A stretch of 16,544 nt of DNA, taken from positions 1 through 16,544 of the forward strand of contig JBAXNR010000094.1 of NCBI GenBank assembly GCA_037133675.1, in the 5' to 3' direction. The notes beneath the pieces are model-generated. The model was not told where the DNA came from. It ran no database searches and saw nothing but the letters and a program-made list of their open reading frames with translations. The stretch's first letter is position 1; the number at the start of each line of letters is the position of its first letter. A program made the position numbers and the translations under genes. This stretch comes from UBA4132 sp037133675 (GTDB lineage: Bacteria > Pseudomonadota > Gammaproteobacteria > Methylococcales > Methylomonadaceae). Below are positions 1 to 6,946 of the stretch, piece after piece.

Positions 1-1269
1 AAAGTTGCTATATTATGCCAGATGTCAATGACATTTTTATGAGAAAGCCGTGGGAGCTAAAGGTCGTATTGAAGCGGATTATACGGTACGATGGATACTA
101 AGCACACCGCTGGCATTGGCTCTTATGGTGGTAAAAACGCTGGAATACTGCTTTATGCCAATTATCTGGACAGCGCAGGTTACGATATGTGGCGACCAGA
201 TACCAATTTAACCAACACGCCACTTTCTCAGCAAGCCAAAATGGGAACTGAAAAGCTCAATGTCGGTGCCAAGTTTTCTTATGACATTAATGATCGCAAT
301 CTGCTTGATTTTAATTTCTCCTATTTAGATGATGTCGCCAAGGGGTTGTATTACATCCCTGATTATATTGCACAAGACCGTGAACAATACCTTGGTTCTG
401 CTCGCTATCGTTATTTAGGTGATAATCTTGAAGCAACTATCCTTGCCTATAGTCGAATTGGGAAAATGACCGCTGATAGTGCCAATGCGCCTAACGCCAC
501 CAGCCCCGATGTCACTTTTCCCGCCGCTCGTGGCATTCGCGGTGCAACACTGATTTCTTATCGCGGTAAGTTTGACGATATGGAAACAGGGGTTAGAGCG
601 CAAGCCAGCTACAATCTTGGTGAGTATCAAAAAGTCACGTTGAGCGGTCAATATTCTGACAGTAAAATGACTATGACCAATAGTTATCCCTACGAGACAG
701 GACGTGAACAGGTGACTGACGGCACTGTCAAACTGAGCGGTATTTTTTTACAAGATGAACTTAAATTTGGCGCACTCAATATTAACTTAGCGGGGCGTTG
801 GGACTTATGGCAAACCAGCGGCAGCCTTTATGACACTAAAGCCGCTTTTCCAGGTCAGGGCAATTGGTCAGAGCGGTCAGAAAATTTCTTCTCTCCCAAA
901 GGTGGTTTTTCTTATAAATTAATGGATGAACTGGTTTTGCGTGGCTCTGCTGGTTTGTCTTTTAATGCTCCTGATGTGTCGCAAATGTATGGCAGTAGTC
1001 GGCGCGGCACAACGGTCGCTCACGGTAATCAGTTTTTAAAACCAGAAACTGCATTATCCAGTGATATTGGTCTTGATTATTACTTTGGAAAAACCGCATT
1101 TTTAAAAACCACGCTTTACCGCACAACCGCAGAAGATTTTATTTCCACTATTCAGCGCGTTGATTCGCCAGTAGGGACAACGGATAAAGTCAATTATGGC
1201 GGCGTTCGTGCGCAAGGCATTGAAATGGCGTGCTACTGGTTTTCTCACTTTATACGCCAGCTATACTAA
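1..1269 (+). pseudogene. TonB-dependent outer-membrane receptor, main fragment, 5' end off-window
   Basis: This is most of the beta-barrel of a TonB-dependent receptor, a family that imports siderophores, cobalamin or other scarce ligands across the outer membrane. The longest uninterrupted frame runs from 91 to 1269 (392 codons). It shows the alternating amphipathic strands of a barrel, the post-plug motif DTKHT...YANYLDSAGY (residues 2-31), FFSPKGGFSYKL (266-277), FNAPDVSQMYG (291-301) and LKPET (316-320). The ATG at 91 is not the true start. Homologous-looking sequence continues upstream in other frames: KAVGAKGRIEADY in the frame of position 50, and VNDIFMRK in the frame of position 3. 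This implies two frameshifts, near 46 and near 80. A third, near 1222-1228, moves the reading into the frame of the next fragment and leaves a spurious tail. The signal peptide, TonB box and most of the plug lie outside the window. The ligand cannot be told from the sequence. Family assignment is firm; whether the gene is dead or mis-sequenced is open. Confidence 0.85.
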
Positions 1270-1630
1270 AAATAATTCCGTCATCACCAAATTCAATCAA
1301 AATCCTACCTTGGTAGGTAAACAACTGACTAACGTGCCACGCGATCAAGCCAATTTGCGTTTAGATTTTACGCTACCTTACGACATGACGGCTTATGGTG
1401 CTTATAACTATGTTGGAGATAGATTCTCGGTAGAAAACAACAGCAGTTTTTATCGTTATTACAGCACATTTGATTTAGGACTGACTAAAACGCTGGTAAA
1501 AGATGTGGCTAAGCTAAAAGATGTTACCGCTCGAATAAACTTCCTGAATATTGGTGACAATAAATATCAAGGTATAGGCTACATGGCACCAGGATTTACG
1601 ATTATGGGCGGTGTAGTTGCCAAATTTTAA
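1196..1630 (+). pseudogene. TonB-dependent receptor, C-terminal fragment after frameshift
   Basis: This is the C-terminal end of the same receptor in another frame. Receptor-like sequence begins at about 1226 (WRATGFLTLYASYTKNN). The first ten codons of the open frame from 1196 are merely the shifted reading of the upstream fragment. Visible receptor hallmarks are LYASYTKNNS, then KQLTNVPRDQANLRLDF (the usual strand ahead of the last barrel strands), then NIGDNKYQGIGY, and a final strand GFTIMGGVVAKF. The terminal aromatic F is the expected beta-signal for outer-membrane insertion. Dropping one A of the AAA at 1223-1225 would join GIE to WRATGFL, but that joint is a few residues shorter than usual for the family, so a deletion of about ten bases is also possible. 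The gene has no partner downstream; the next gene is convergent. Confidence 0.82.
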
Positions 1631-1665
1631 CTCATTATGAATAGCAGTTTGAGCAAGCCGAGAGG

Positions 1666-1741
1666 GTGGACGAACAGCTCTATCGTTTGCCCACGCAGAA
1701 TAGACATAAGCGGTGTGCAAGCAAAAAAAACGCTTGCCACA
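1666..1741 (+). repeat. Dispersed repeat, copy A
   Basis: This stretch lies 35 nt after the receptor stop codon and is repeated in the same orientation at 13253-13328. In the first 25 positions 22 are identical (GTGGAC.AACA.CTCTATCGT.TGC). Similarity continues more loosely through CACGCA, GAC and the A-run followed by ACG.TTGCC. No coding capacity is evident. It is probably a member of a diverged intergenic repeat family. Confidence 0.6.
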
Positions 1742-1774
1742 ATAATCTGTAAGGCGAAATAGTCGCGTATTTTG

Positions 1775-1825
1775 GCAACCCAACATTCTCTGAGATTTGT
1801 TGGGTTGCGACAGAGCCGCAACCCA
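1775..1825. repeat. GTTGGGTT-type palindromic repeat between convergent genes
   Basis: GCAACCCAACA at 1775-1785 pairs perfectly with TGTTGGGTTGC at 1798-1808 (11-bp arms, 12-nt loop). A third arm, GCAACCCA at 1818-1825, can pair alternatively with TGGGTTGC, giving two mutually exclusive hairpins. No T-run follows on either strand, so it is not a textbook intrinsic terminator. Its place between the receptor and aguA, which converge, would still suit a bidirectional 3'-end structure. Similar GTTGGGTT palindromes are common intergenic elements in bacteria. Confidence 0.65.
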
Positions 1826-1836
1826 GACACTACAGT

Positions 1837-2850
1837 TTAATATCCCTCAGGAAACTGCATAGTCATACAATGCAAACTGCCGTATTGATACACTAAGGGC
1901 CGGCAAGGAATGGCGATAATGTGGTGAGTTGGAAACACTTTGCCAAGCCGTTCCAAAGCAACTGCATCATTATCATCACCATACACAGGGACTAACACAG
2001 CATGATTGATAATTAAAAAATTGGCATAATTGGCGGGTAGTTGTTCGCCTTCTTCATCAAAAATAGCCTTAGGTAAGGGTAACGCGACTAAGTTATAAGG
2101 CTCATCCCTTTGAGTGCGCAACACTTGTAACTGCATTTCCATGGTTTTCAGGCTGTCATAATGCGAGTCGTGGGTATCATCACAACTGGTATAGGCGATA
2201 GTATTCGCTAAACAGAAACGCGCAAGCGTGTCGATGTGGGCATCGGTATCATCGCCTGATAGGTTAGCTTGATCTATCCATAGTACCCGTTTCGCACCTA
2301 GGTGTTTAGCCAATTGCTGCTCGATGTCTTGTTGGCTTAAGCCGTTATTTCTATTTGGGTTTAACAGGCATTGGCGGGTGGTAAGAATTGTACCCAGCCC
2401 ATCACTTTCTATACTGCCGCCTTCTAAAATAAAGTCGATGTCGTGATGGCTTTTACCTTTAAAGGGTTTGGCATTCGCCAGTTTATGATTCAGTGCGTTG
2501 TCATCGGCGTGGTTATATTTTTCTCCCCAGCCATTGAATTTAAAATTAAGGTGACTGATAACACCGTCTTTTTCGAGACTCAAAAACGCGGTATCACGCA
2601 CCCAAATATCATTAACAGGCGCGTGAATAAAATCAATGTCCTCTCTGTGACTAACCAAGGTTTCAATATGTTTTTGATGTTGCTCATCACGACAAACAAT
2701 AATCAGACGTTGATATTGAGTAATGGTGTCGGCAATGATGCTGTAGGATTGCTCTACGGATTCAAGACGGTTGCTAAAATCGCCTGTGGCATGAGGCCAA
2801 GCGATTAACACGGCGGATTGTTTTTCCCATTCAGCTGGAAATCGGTTCAT
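1837..2850 (-). CDS. aguA: Agmatine deiminase (agmatine iminohydrolase)
   Basis: The product hydrolyses agmatine to N-carbamoylputrescine and ammonia in the cytoplasm, the middle step of the arginine decarboxylase route to putrescine. The 337 residues are close to the usual length. Motifs of the guanidine-modifying (PPAD-type) pentein fold are visible: IAWPH near 17-20, NDIWVRD at 80-86, EGGSIESDG at 143-151, the HID histidine at 205, and the catalytic cysteine in GSLHCMT (Cys328). The last motif reads YGSLHC rather than the more usual GGGNIHC, a variant seen in divergent family members. An AAGGA Shine-Dalgarno lies about ten bases before the ATG. It follows recN on the same strand after 48 nt, so it may be co-transcribed. 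No partner aguB (N-carbamoylputrescine amidase) is in the window. Family assignment is strong; the exact substrate is inferred. Confidence 0.9.
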   Translation of the reverse strand: MNRFPAEWEKQSAVLIAWPHATGDFSNRLESVEQSYSIIADTITQYQRLIIVCRDEQHQKHIETLVSHREDIDFIHAPVNDIWVRDTAFLSLEKDGVISHLNFKFNGWGEKYNHADDNALNHKLANAKPFKGKSHHDIDFILEGGSIESDGLGTILTTRQCLLNPNRNNGLSQQDIEQQLAKHLGAKRVLWIDQANLSGDDTDAHIDTLARFCLANTIAYTSCDDTHDSHYDSLKTMEMQLQVLRTQRDEPYNLVALPLPKAIFDEEGEQLPANYANFLIINHAVLVPVYGDDNDAVALERLGKVFPTHHIIAIPCRPLVYQYGSLHCMTMQFPEGY

Positions 2851-2898
2851 AAGTGTTGTCCTTATTATTATGTTTATGAAGTTGTAGCCATGAAAAAG

Positions 2899-4563
2899 CT
2901 ACGAGGATTGGCATAACATCTCTTGAGCATGAGCTATCGTGTTGGCAGTAATGGTTACACCACCTAACATTCTAGCTACTTCGGTGATGCGTTGTGGTTC
3001 TGTTAATAATCGAACCGTAGACGCGGTAATATCAGTTTTATTATTTTTTTCAACATACAAATGCTGATGCGCTTGAGCAGCGACTTGAGGCAAGTGGGTC
3101 ACACATAATACTTGTCGATTATGACTCAGATGGCGCAGCTTTTGCCCAACTATTTCTGCGATACCACCACCAATGCCTGAATCGACTTCGTCAAAAATCA
3201 TAGTCGGTATTGATTTGTCGCTGGCGGTAGTAACTTGTATTGCTAAACTAATTCGCGATAATTCACCACCCGAAGCGACTTTTGCCAAGGGCTTGGGCGG
3301 CAAGCCAACGTTAGCACTGACTAAAAAAGTAACCATATCGAGTCCGTTTAGTTTAGGTATATCAGGAGTAGACTGGGTTAATTCAACGATAAATTCACCG
3401 TGCGGCATTCCCAGTTCTTTTATGGTAGCAGAAATCTGTTTTTGTAGCTTCTTGGCTTGTTGCTGACGTTTTTCTGATAGCTGTTGAGCCAGTTCATTAT
3501 ATTGGCTAAGCAATAATGCCGCTTCTTGTGTTAGCTGTTCAATACGCTCACCACTATGGGTTAAACCACTTAACTCCGTTTCCAGTTGAATCACTAATTC
3601 GGGTAGTTTGTCAGGGCTAACATGATGTTTACGGCTAAAGTTTTGAATGACGGCAATCTGATTTTCAATTTCTGCCATGTGTTGCGGATCGGCTTCTTGA
3701 TCTTTTAGAAAACTGCGCAATTGCAAGGCAGCTTCTTCGGTTTGGATTTGTGCTTCGGATAATAAAGTAGTAATACCAGTCAATTCAGGTGCAAAACGGG
3801 CGATATGGTTTAAGTCTTTGATGCTTTGATTGAAACTAGCATGAAGGGAATGATCGTTTTCATATAACGCGTCTAACTGCATTGTTCCTGTCGTTAAAAT
3901 TTGTTCCAGATTCGCTAATTTATTATGTTCTTCGGATAATGCCGCGTAGTCGTAATGACTAAAATCCAGTTGTTGCAATTCTTCGAGTTGATAACGTAAT
4001 AATTCTTCGCGCTGGCTTTTTTCACTACTGGCTTTTTGTAACGAAGCTAATTCTTTATGGACGTATTGCCATTTTTTATAACAGTCATTCACTTTATCCA
4101 GTAAATCTTGGGATTTGGCAAACACATCCAATAAGCGGCGTTGTTCATCAGTATTTAACAAGCTTAAATGCGCGTGTTGTCCGTGAATTTCTACCAGTTT
4201 TTCACTTAACGCTTGCAATGCTTGTAAGGTAACTGGGCGATTATTAATATAAGCTTTAGAACGTCCGTCCGCACTAACCACGCGCCTAATTAAACACTGC
4301 TCATCATCTAATTCATGCTCTTGTAACCATTGCCGCGCTTGGGGCGCGTCGCTTAAATCGAATTCCAGATTCACTTCTGCACGCGCACAATCGGGGCGAA
4401 TATAGCCAGAGTCTGCTCTATCGCCTAATGCCAACCCCAAAGCAGTTAATAAAATCGACTTGCCCGCGCCTGTTTCGCCAGTTAACACCGACATACCTTG
4501 TGCGAGATCGAGATTTAATGATTTAACGACCGCGAGGTCGAGTATAGTCAGATTTAGTAACAT
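2899..4563 (-). CDS. recN: DNA repair ATPase RecN
   Basis: RecN is an SMC-like ATPase that acts early in double-strand-break repair, tethering DNA and supporting RecA-dependent recombination. The 554 residues match the family. An N-terminal Walker A, GETGAGKS, is at 29-36. The long central part (about 150-380) is rich in Leu, Gln and Glu, as expected for the antiparallel coiled coil. The ABC signature ASGGELSRIS begins at 430. The Walker B IFDEVDSGIGG begins at 456. The VTHLPQVAAQA H-loop region starts near 488. Its ATG directly follows the TAA stop of nadK with no spacer (TAAATG), and there is no good ribosome site of its own, so translation is probably coupled to nadK. In many proteobacteria recN is SOS-controlled; I saw no convincing LexA box immediately upstream, and here it appears to ride on the nadK transcript. 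Confidence 0.97.
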   Translation of the reverse strand: MLLNLTILDLAVVKSLNLDLAQGMSVLTGETGAGKSILLTALGLALGDRADSGYIRPDCARAEVNLEFDLSDAPQARQWLQEHELDDEQCLIRRVVSADGRSKAYINNRPVTLQALQALSEKLVEIHGQHAHLSLLNTDEQRRLLDVFAKSQDLLDKVNDCYKKWQYVHKELASLQKASSEKSQREELLRYQLEELQQLDFSHYDYAALSEEHNKLANLEQILTTGTMQLDALYENDHSLHASFNQSIKDLNHIARFAPELTGITTLLSEAQIQTEEAALQLRSFLKDQEADPQHMAEIENQIAVIQNFSRKHHVSPDKLPELVIQLETELSGLTHSGERIEQLTQEAALLLSQYNELAQQLSEKRQQQAKKLQKQISATIKELGMPHGEFIVELTQSTPDIPKLNGLDMVTFLVSANVGLPPKPLAKVASGGELSRISLAIQVTTASDKSIPTMIFDEVDSGIGGGIAEIVGQKLRHLSHNRQVLCVTHLPQVAAQAHQHLYVEKNNKTDITASTVRLLTEPQRITEVARMLGGVTITANTIAHAQEMLCQSS

Positions 4564-5454
4564 TTATGAGACGGTGTGGTAGCCGCTACTCCAATTTAAT
4601 TTATGTCTGAGAATATGAAAGAAGTCATGCCCTTCTGGGTGTAGAATTCTAATTGGTTTTATATCTTTTTTAATTAAAATTTTATCGCTGATGAGTACTT
4701 CGGGAATTTGAATGTGATCGCAGGTTACTAAGGCATTGATTTGTTTAGTTTGCGGAAAGCTAATTTCAATTTCCGCCGTGTCATGAATGACAATGGGGCG
4801 ATTGGATAAGACATGCGGATTAATCGGCACTAAGATTAACGCATTCAGTGTAGGATGTAAAATAGGTCCGCCTGCTGATAGCGAATATGCAGTTGAACCC
4901 GTAGGCGTAGACACAATCAAGCCGTCAGAACGTTGCGAGTTTAAAAACACACCATCAATTTTAGTGACAATTTCAATCATACTGGGTGTGACCCACCGAT
5001 GCACTGCCACTTCATTAAGTGCGGTTTCTTCGTGTATCACCTGATGGTCACGAATAACTTTAGTGCGTAATAAATCACGCTTTTCTTCGATGTAATGCCC
5101 CTGCAAAATACGGTGTAGTTTATCGGGCAGTTCGTTAGGTGATATATCGGTTAAAAAGCCTAATCGCCCTAAATTAATGCCAATTAATGGAATATCATAT
5201 TCAGCAATGGCTCTAGCAGTAGCGAGAAACGTACCATCACCACCCACCGCAATCACTAAATCACAATGTCGAGCTAATGCGTCTATCGAGCAGGCGGTAA
5301 TTTTTAGATCTTGAATGAAATGCGCACTTTCACTATCGATCAATACAGTGTAATGCTGCTGTTTTAAATAACCACACAGCACTGCTAATGTTTCAATAAT
5401 ACTAGGATCGCTAGGTTTCCCTATAATACCAATGGCTTTAAAAGAACGTTGCAT
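4564..5454 (-). CDS. nadK: NAD kinase
   Basis: The enzyme phosphorylates NAD+ at the 2' hydroxyl of the adenosine ribose to make NADP+, the only de novo source of NADP(H) in the cytoplasm. The 296 residues are standard. The GGDGT ATP/NAD-binding motif is at 71-75, NLGRLGFLT at 94-102, the ALNE motif at 145-148, and the glycine-rich PTGSTAYSLSAGGP at 184-197. It is the first gene of a -strand group with recN, and possibly aguA, downstream; nadK-recN adjacency is common in gammaproteobacteria. The chosen ATG at 5454 starts MQRSFKAIGIIGK, which matches the usual N terminus. No strong Shine-Dalgarno precedes it. A TATAAT hexamer on the coding strand lies about 27 nt upstream. Confidence 0.97.
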   Translation of the reverse strand: MQRSFKAIGIIGKPSDPSIIETLAVLCGYLKQQHYTVLIDSESAHFIQDLKITACSIDALARHCDLVIAVGGDGTFLATARAIAEYDIPLIGINLGRLGFLTDISPNELPDKLHRILQGHYIEEKRDLLRTKVIRDHQVIHEETALNEVAVHRWVTPSMIEIVTKIDGVFLNSQRSDGLIVSTPTGSTAYSLSAGGPILHPTLNALILVPINPHVLSNRPIVIHDTAEIEISFPQTKQINALVTCDHIQIPEVLISDKILIKKDIKPIRILHPEGHDFFHILRHKLNWSSGYHTVS

Positions 5455-5480
5455 AATGGAATAATAATAGAAAAAGCTTG

Positions 5481-5486
5481 ATTATA
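5481..5486 (-). promoter_or_regulatory. Possible -10 element for nadK-recN
   Basis: Read on the - strand this is a perfect TATAAT, 26 nt upstream of the nadK ATG, which would give a short leader. No recognisable TTGACA lies 16-18 bp further upstream and there is no extended -10 TG, so it rests on the hexamer and its position alone. Confidence 0.3.
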
Positions 5487-5575
5487 GTAAATGCTGACTA
5501 ATTCGCCTAATTGCTGGCGTTAAATGCGTGTTTTTAACCCATCATAGTCTGTGAAGTTATTGCTATTTTTGACCA

Positions 5576-5671
5576 CTAGCACTCACTTTTCATCACCAAC
5601 ATATACCCTAGCATGAGCGTATTTAACCAGAACAAAACAGCCATCGATAAGCACGCAATACCTAAGTTCAT
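5576..5671 (-). CDS. Possible 31-residue single-pass membrane peptide
   Basis: An ATG-started frame of 31 codons encodes MNLGIACLSMAVLFWLN, then TLMLGYMLVMKSEC. It is almost wholly hydrophobic and could form one membrane helix. The same frame is open upstream to about 5750 and reads plausibly as protein, so this could also be the tail of a decayed membrane protein. There is no Shine-Dalgarno and no recognised family. Treat it as doubtful. Confidence 0.2.
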   Translation of the reverse strand: MNLGIACLSMAVLFWLNTLMLGYMLVMKSEC

Positions 5672-5819
5672 CGCAATAAATTCGACTGTATAACTAAACC
5701 TCTGCGGTCTTCGAATACCTTGAAAATTTGAGTTACTTATAATAATTGATAGATGTTATTCAAGTCGTCACAGATAATAACACTTAATATTTTCCTAATC
5801 AGAAAACCTATAAATTTTT

Positions 5820-5852
5820 ACAGATAACATCCCTTGAAGGGATGTTATCTGT
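5820..5852. repeat. 33-nt perfect palindrome
   Basis: ACAGATAACATCCCTT (5820-5835), one central G, then AAGGGATGTTATCTGT (5837-5852): 16-bp arms with a single unpaired centre base and no mismatch. The near-absence of a loop disfavours an RNA terminator and favours a cruciform, a dimeric protein-binding site or an insertion relic. A partial echo of the left arm, ACAGATAA, occurs at 5770-5777. It lies about 275 bp upstream of the H-NS-like gene. Confidence 0.75.
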
Positions 5853-6126
5853 TGCACATACTGACTTTTTGCCAAGAACTTATCGATCTAGGAAGTAAAT
5901 GGGGTAAGCCTAGGTATGTAAATAATATATTTATTGGTACAGTTGAGTCATTGGCAATCACACCATCCAACTGGTGCATTCTAATGGTATAAATATAAAT
6001 GCTCCAATAAAACATAATTTTTAATCTATGCAAATCAAACGTTTGGTAGTATACTAAAAAAGAGAGTTTAATATTTTTAAATATTATCACTTGAACATTT
6101 TTTTATAATATTAGAGAGTAGTAACA

Positions 6127-6441
6127 ATGACAGACTTAAATCGGCTTTCAGCACCTGAATTAAAAGCGATTATTAGCAATGCAGAAAAAGCATTAAAGGA
6201 TATTAAGCTTAATAAACGCAAAGAAATAATAGCACAGATTAAAGAATTAGCGGCATCCATAGACGCAACGGTTGATATTCATGAAAATAATAAAAAACCA
6301 GTTCGTGAAACCGCTAAAGTAGCAATTAAGTATCGTAATCCTGATAATTATGAAAACACATGGACAGGACGTGGTGTTATGCCAAAATGGTTAAAAGCTT
6401 TATTGGATACAGGTCGTCAACGTTCTGAGTTTGAAATCTAA
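6127..6441 (+). CDS. H-NS-family nucleoid-associated protein
   Basis: This is a small histone-like DNA-binding protein of 104 residues that would coat AT-rich DNA and silence it, in the cytoplasm and nucleoid. The N-terminal half (about 8-58) is charged and helical, fitting the H-NS oligomerisation coiled coil. The C-terminal part carries the family core YRNPDNYENTWTGRG (69-83) followed by MPKWLKALLDTGR. WTGRG is the AT-hook-like minor-groove loop. It ends with the typical acidic-hydrophobic tail EFEI. The ATG is preceded by AGAGAG about ten bases upstream. The gene stands alone, which is usual for this family. It resembles the short H-NS homologues of beta- and gammaproteobacteria more than enterobacterial H-NS, so I give no symbol. 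Confidence 0.92.
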   Translation: MTDLNRLSAPELKAIISNAEKALKDIKLNKRKEIIAQIKELAASIDATVDIHENNKKPVRETAKVAIKYRNPDNYENTWTGRGVMPKWLKALLDTGRQRSEFEI

Positions 6442-6530
6442 TTAAAATAGTGTTGGTCAGCTATTAATAATAAATCGAAAAGTATTGTTGTTAAGTTCTT
6501 AACAAAAAGTCGGCGTGTATCTTTATCCAT

Positions 6531-6627
6531 CGTCATTCCAGCATGGATGCTGGAATCCAGTGCCAAGGATTGCATTATCTTGAACGCATCCCCGTGACTT
6601 GATTCTGGCATCCCTGCCAGAATGACG
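6531..6627. repeat. MITE-like intergenic repeat with inverted ends
   Basis: The 97-bp unit begins CGTCATT and ends AATGACG. Each end also carries its own hairpin: ATTCCAGCAT/ATGCTGGAAT at 6535-6544 and 6547-6556, and ATTCTGGCA/TGCCAGAAT at 6602-6610 and 6615-6623. The two ends are imperfect inverted copies over about 34 bp. CGTCATTC...GAATGACG elements of this design are common non-coding repeats in proteobacterial genomes. No transposase and no clear target duplication are visible. Confidence 0.75.
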
Positions 6628-6640
6628 CAACCTGATTTTT

Positions 6641-6665
6641 AACGCCTGCTTTTGCAGGCGTTTCT
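6641..6665 (+). terminator. Terminator-like hairpin downstream of the H-NS-like gene
   Basis: AACGCCTGC (6641-6649), loop TTTT, then GCAGGCGTT (6654-6662): a 9-bp GC-rich stem closed by a tetraloop and followed by TCTA, with Ts only from the stem end. The T-run is short, so efficiency is uncertain. It lies about 200 nt past the H-NS-like stop and is separated from it by the MITE-like repeat. Confidence 0.5.
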
Positions 6666-6849
6666 ACATATAGTCACAACGACTAATAACTCACGCTGTG
6701 TTGATAGCGAAGAACGAAGACGTTTTATCCTCACCTTGCCTACTCAAAAATAAGGCATATCACGCACTAACTGTGTTATATGCCGCACTCATATAATTAA
6801 TTCAGCATTAAACCGCTTATTTATTGAATTATTTATTGGTATCAAATTG

Positions 6850-6882
6850 ATTTTTATATTAAAAATATCGCTCAATATTTTT
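6850..6882. repeat. Overlapping AT-rich inverted repeats upstream of the ECF sigma gene
   Basis: ATTTTTA/TAAAAAT (6850-6856 and 6860-6866, 3-nt centre) overlaps AAAAATAT/ATATTTTT (6861-6868 and 6875-6882, 6-nt centre). The shared arm means that only one hairpin can form at a time. It sits 65-97 nt before the start codon, a reasonable place for an operator or an H-NS-type binding tract. The function is inferred. Confidence 0.4.
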
Positions 6883-6946
6883 GGCACACCAAGTGCTTTG
6901 TTTAGTGTCTTACAAACCTTAACTTAAAAAAAACAAGGAGTCTATT

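Larger units (their letters stand above)
5455..6126. other. Long AT-rich intergenic region between divergent nadK and the H-NS-like gene
   Basis: These 672 bases separate two divergent genes and must hold both promoters. I see a 33-nt perfect palindrome (5820-5852), a short hydrophobic ORF on the - strand (5576-5671), and an 81-codon - strand open frame (5845-6090). The last shows no recognisable motif and overlaps the palindrome. No tRNA, transposase or clear riboswitch was found. Fragments of decayed genes cannot be excluded. Confidence 0.6.
6442..6946. other. Intergenic region with repeat unit, hairpins and sigma-factor leader
   Basis: This 505-base spacer holds, in order, a 97-bp inverted-repeat element (6531-6627), a terminator-like hairpin (6641-6662), an inverted repeat GGCATAT/ATATGCC (6754-6760 and 6778-6784), overlapping AT-rich inverted repeats (6850-6882), and the AAGGAG ribosome site for the ECF sigma gene. 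I see no coding sequence. Confidence 0.65.

Noticed and set aside
1514..1830. Two - strand ORFs over the receptor end and the repeat
   Set aside because: Antisense to the receptor 3' end and to intergenic repeats, with no motifs or start signals.
2443..2808. 121-codon + strand ORF inside aguA
   Set aside because: Antisense shadow of a well-supported agmatine deiminase gene.
5845..6090. 81-codon - strand ORF in the nadK/H-NS gap
   Set aside because: No recognisable motif, no ribosome site, very AT-rich, and its end overlaps the perfect palindrome. Noted in the intergenic entry but not called a gene.
6754..6784. GGCATAT/ATATGCC inverted repeat considered as a terminator
   Set aside because: Seven-bp arms with a 17-nt loop and no T-run on either strand; too weak to call.
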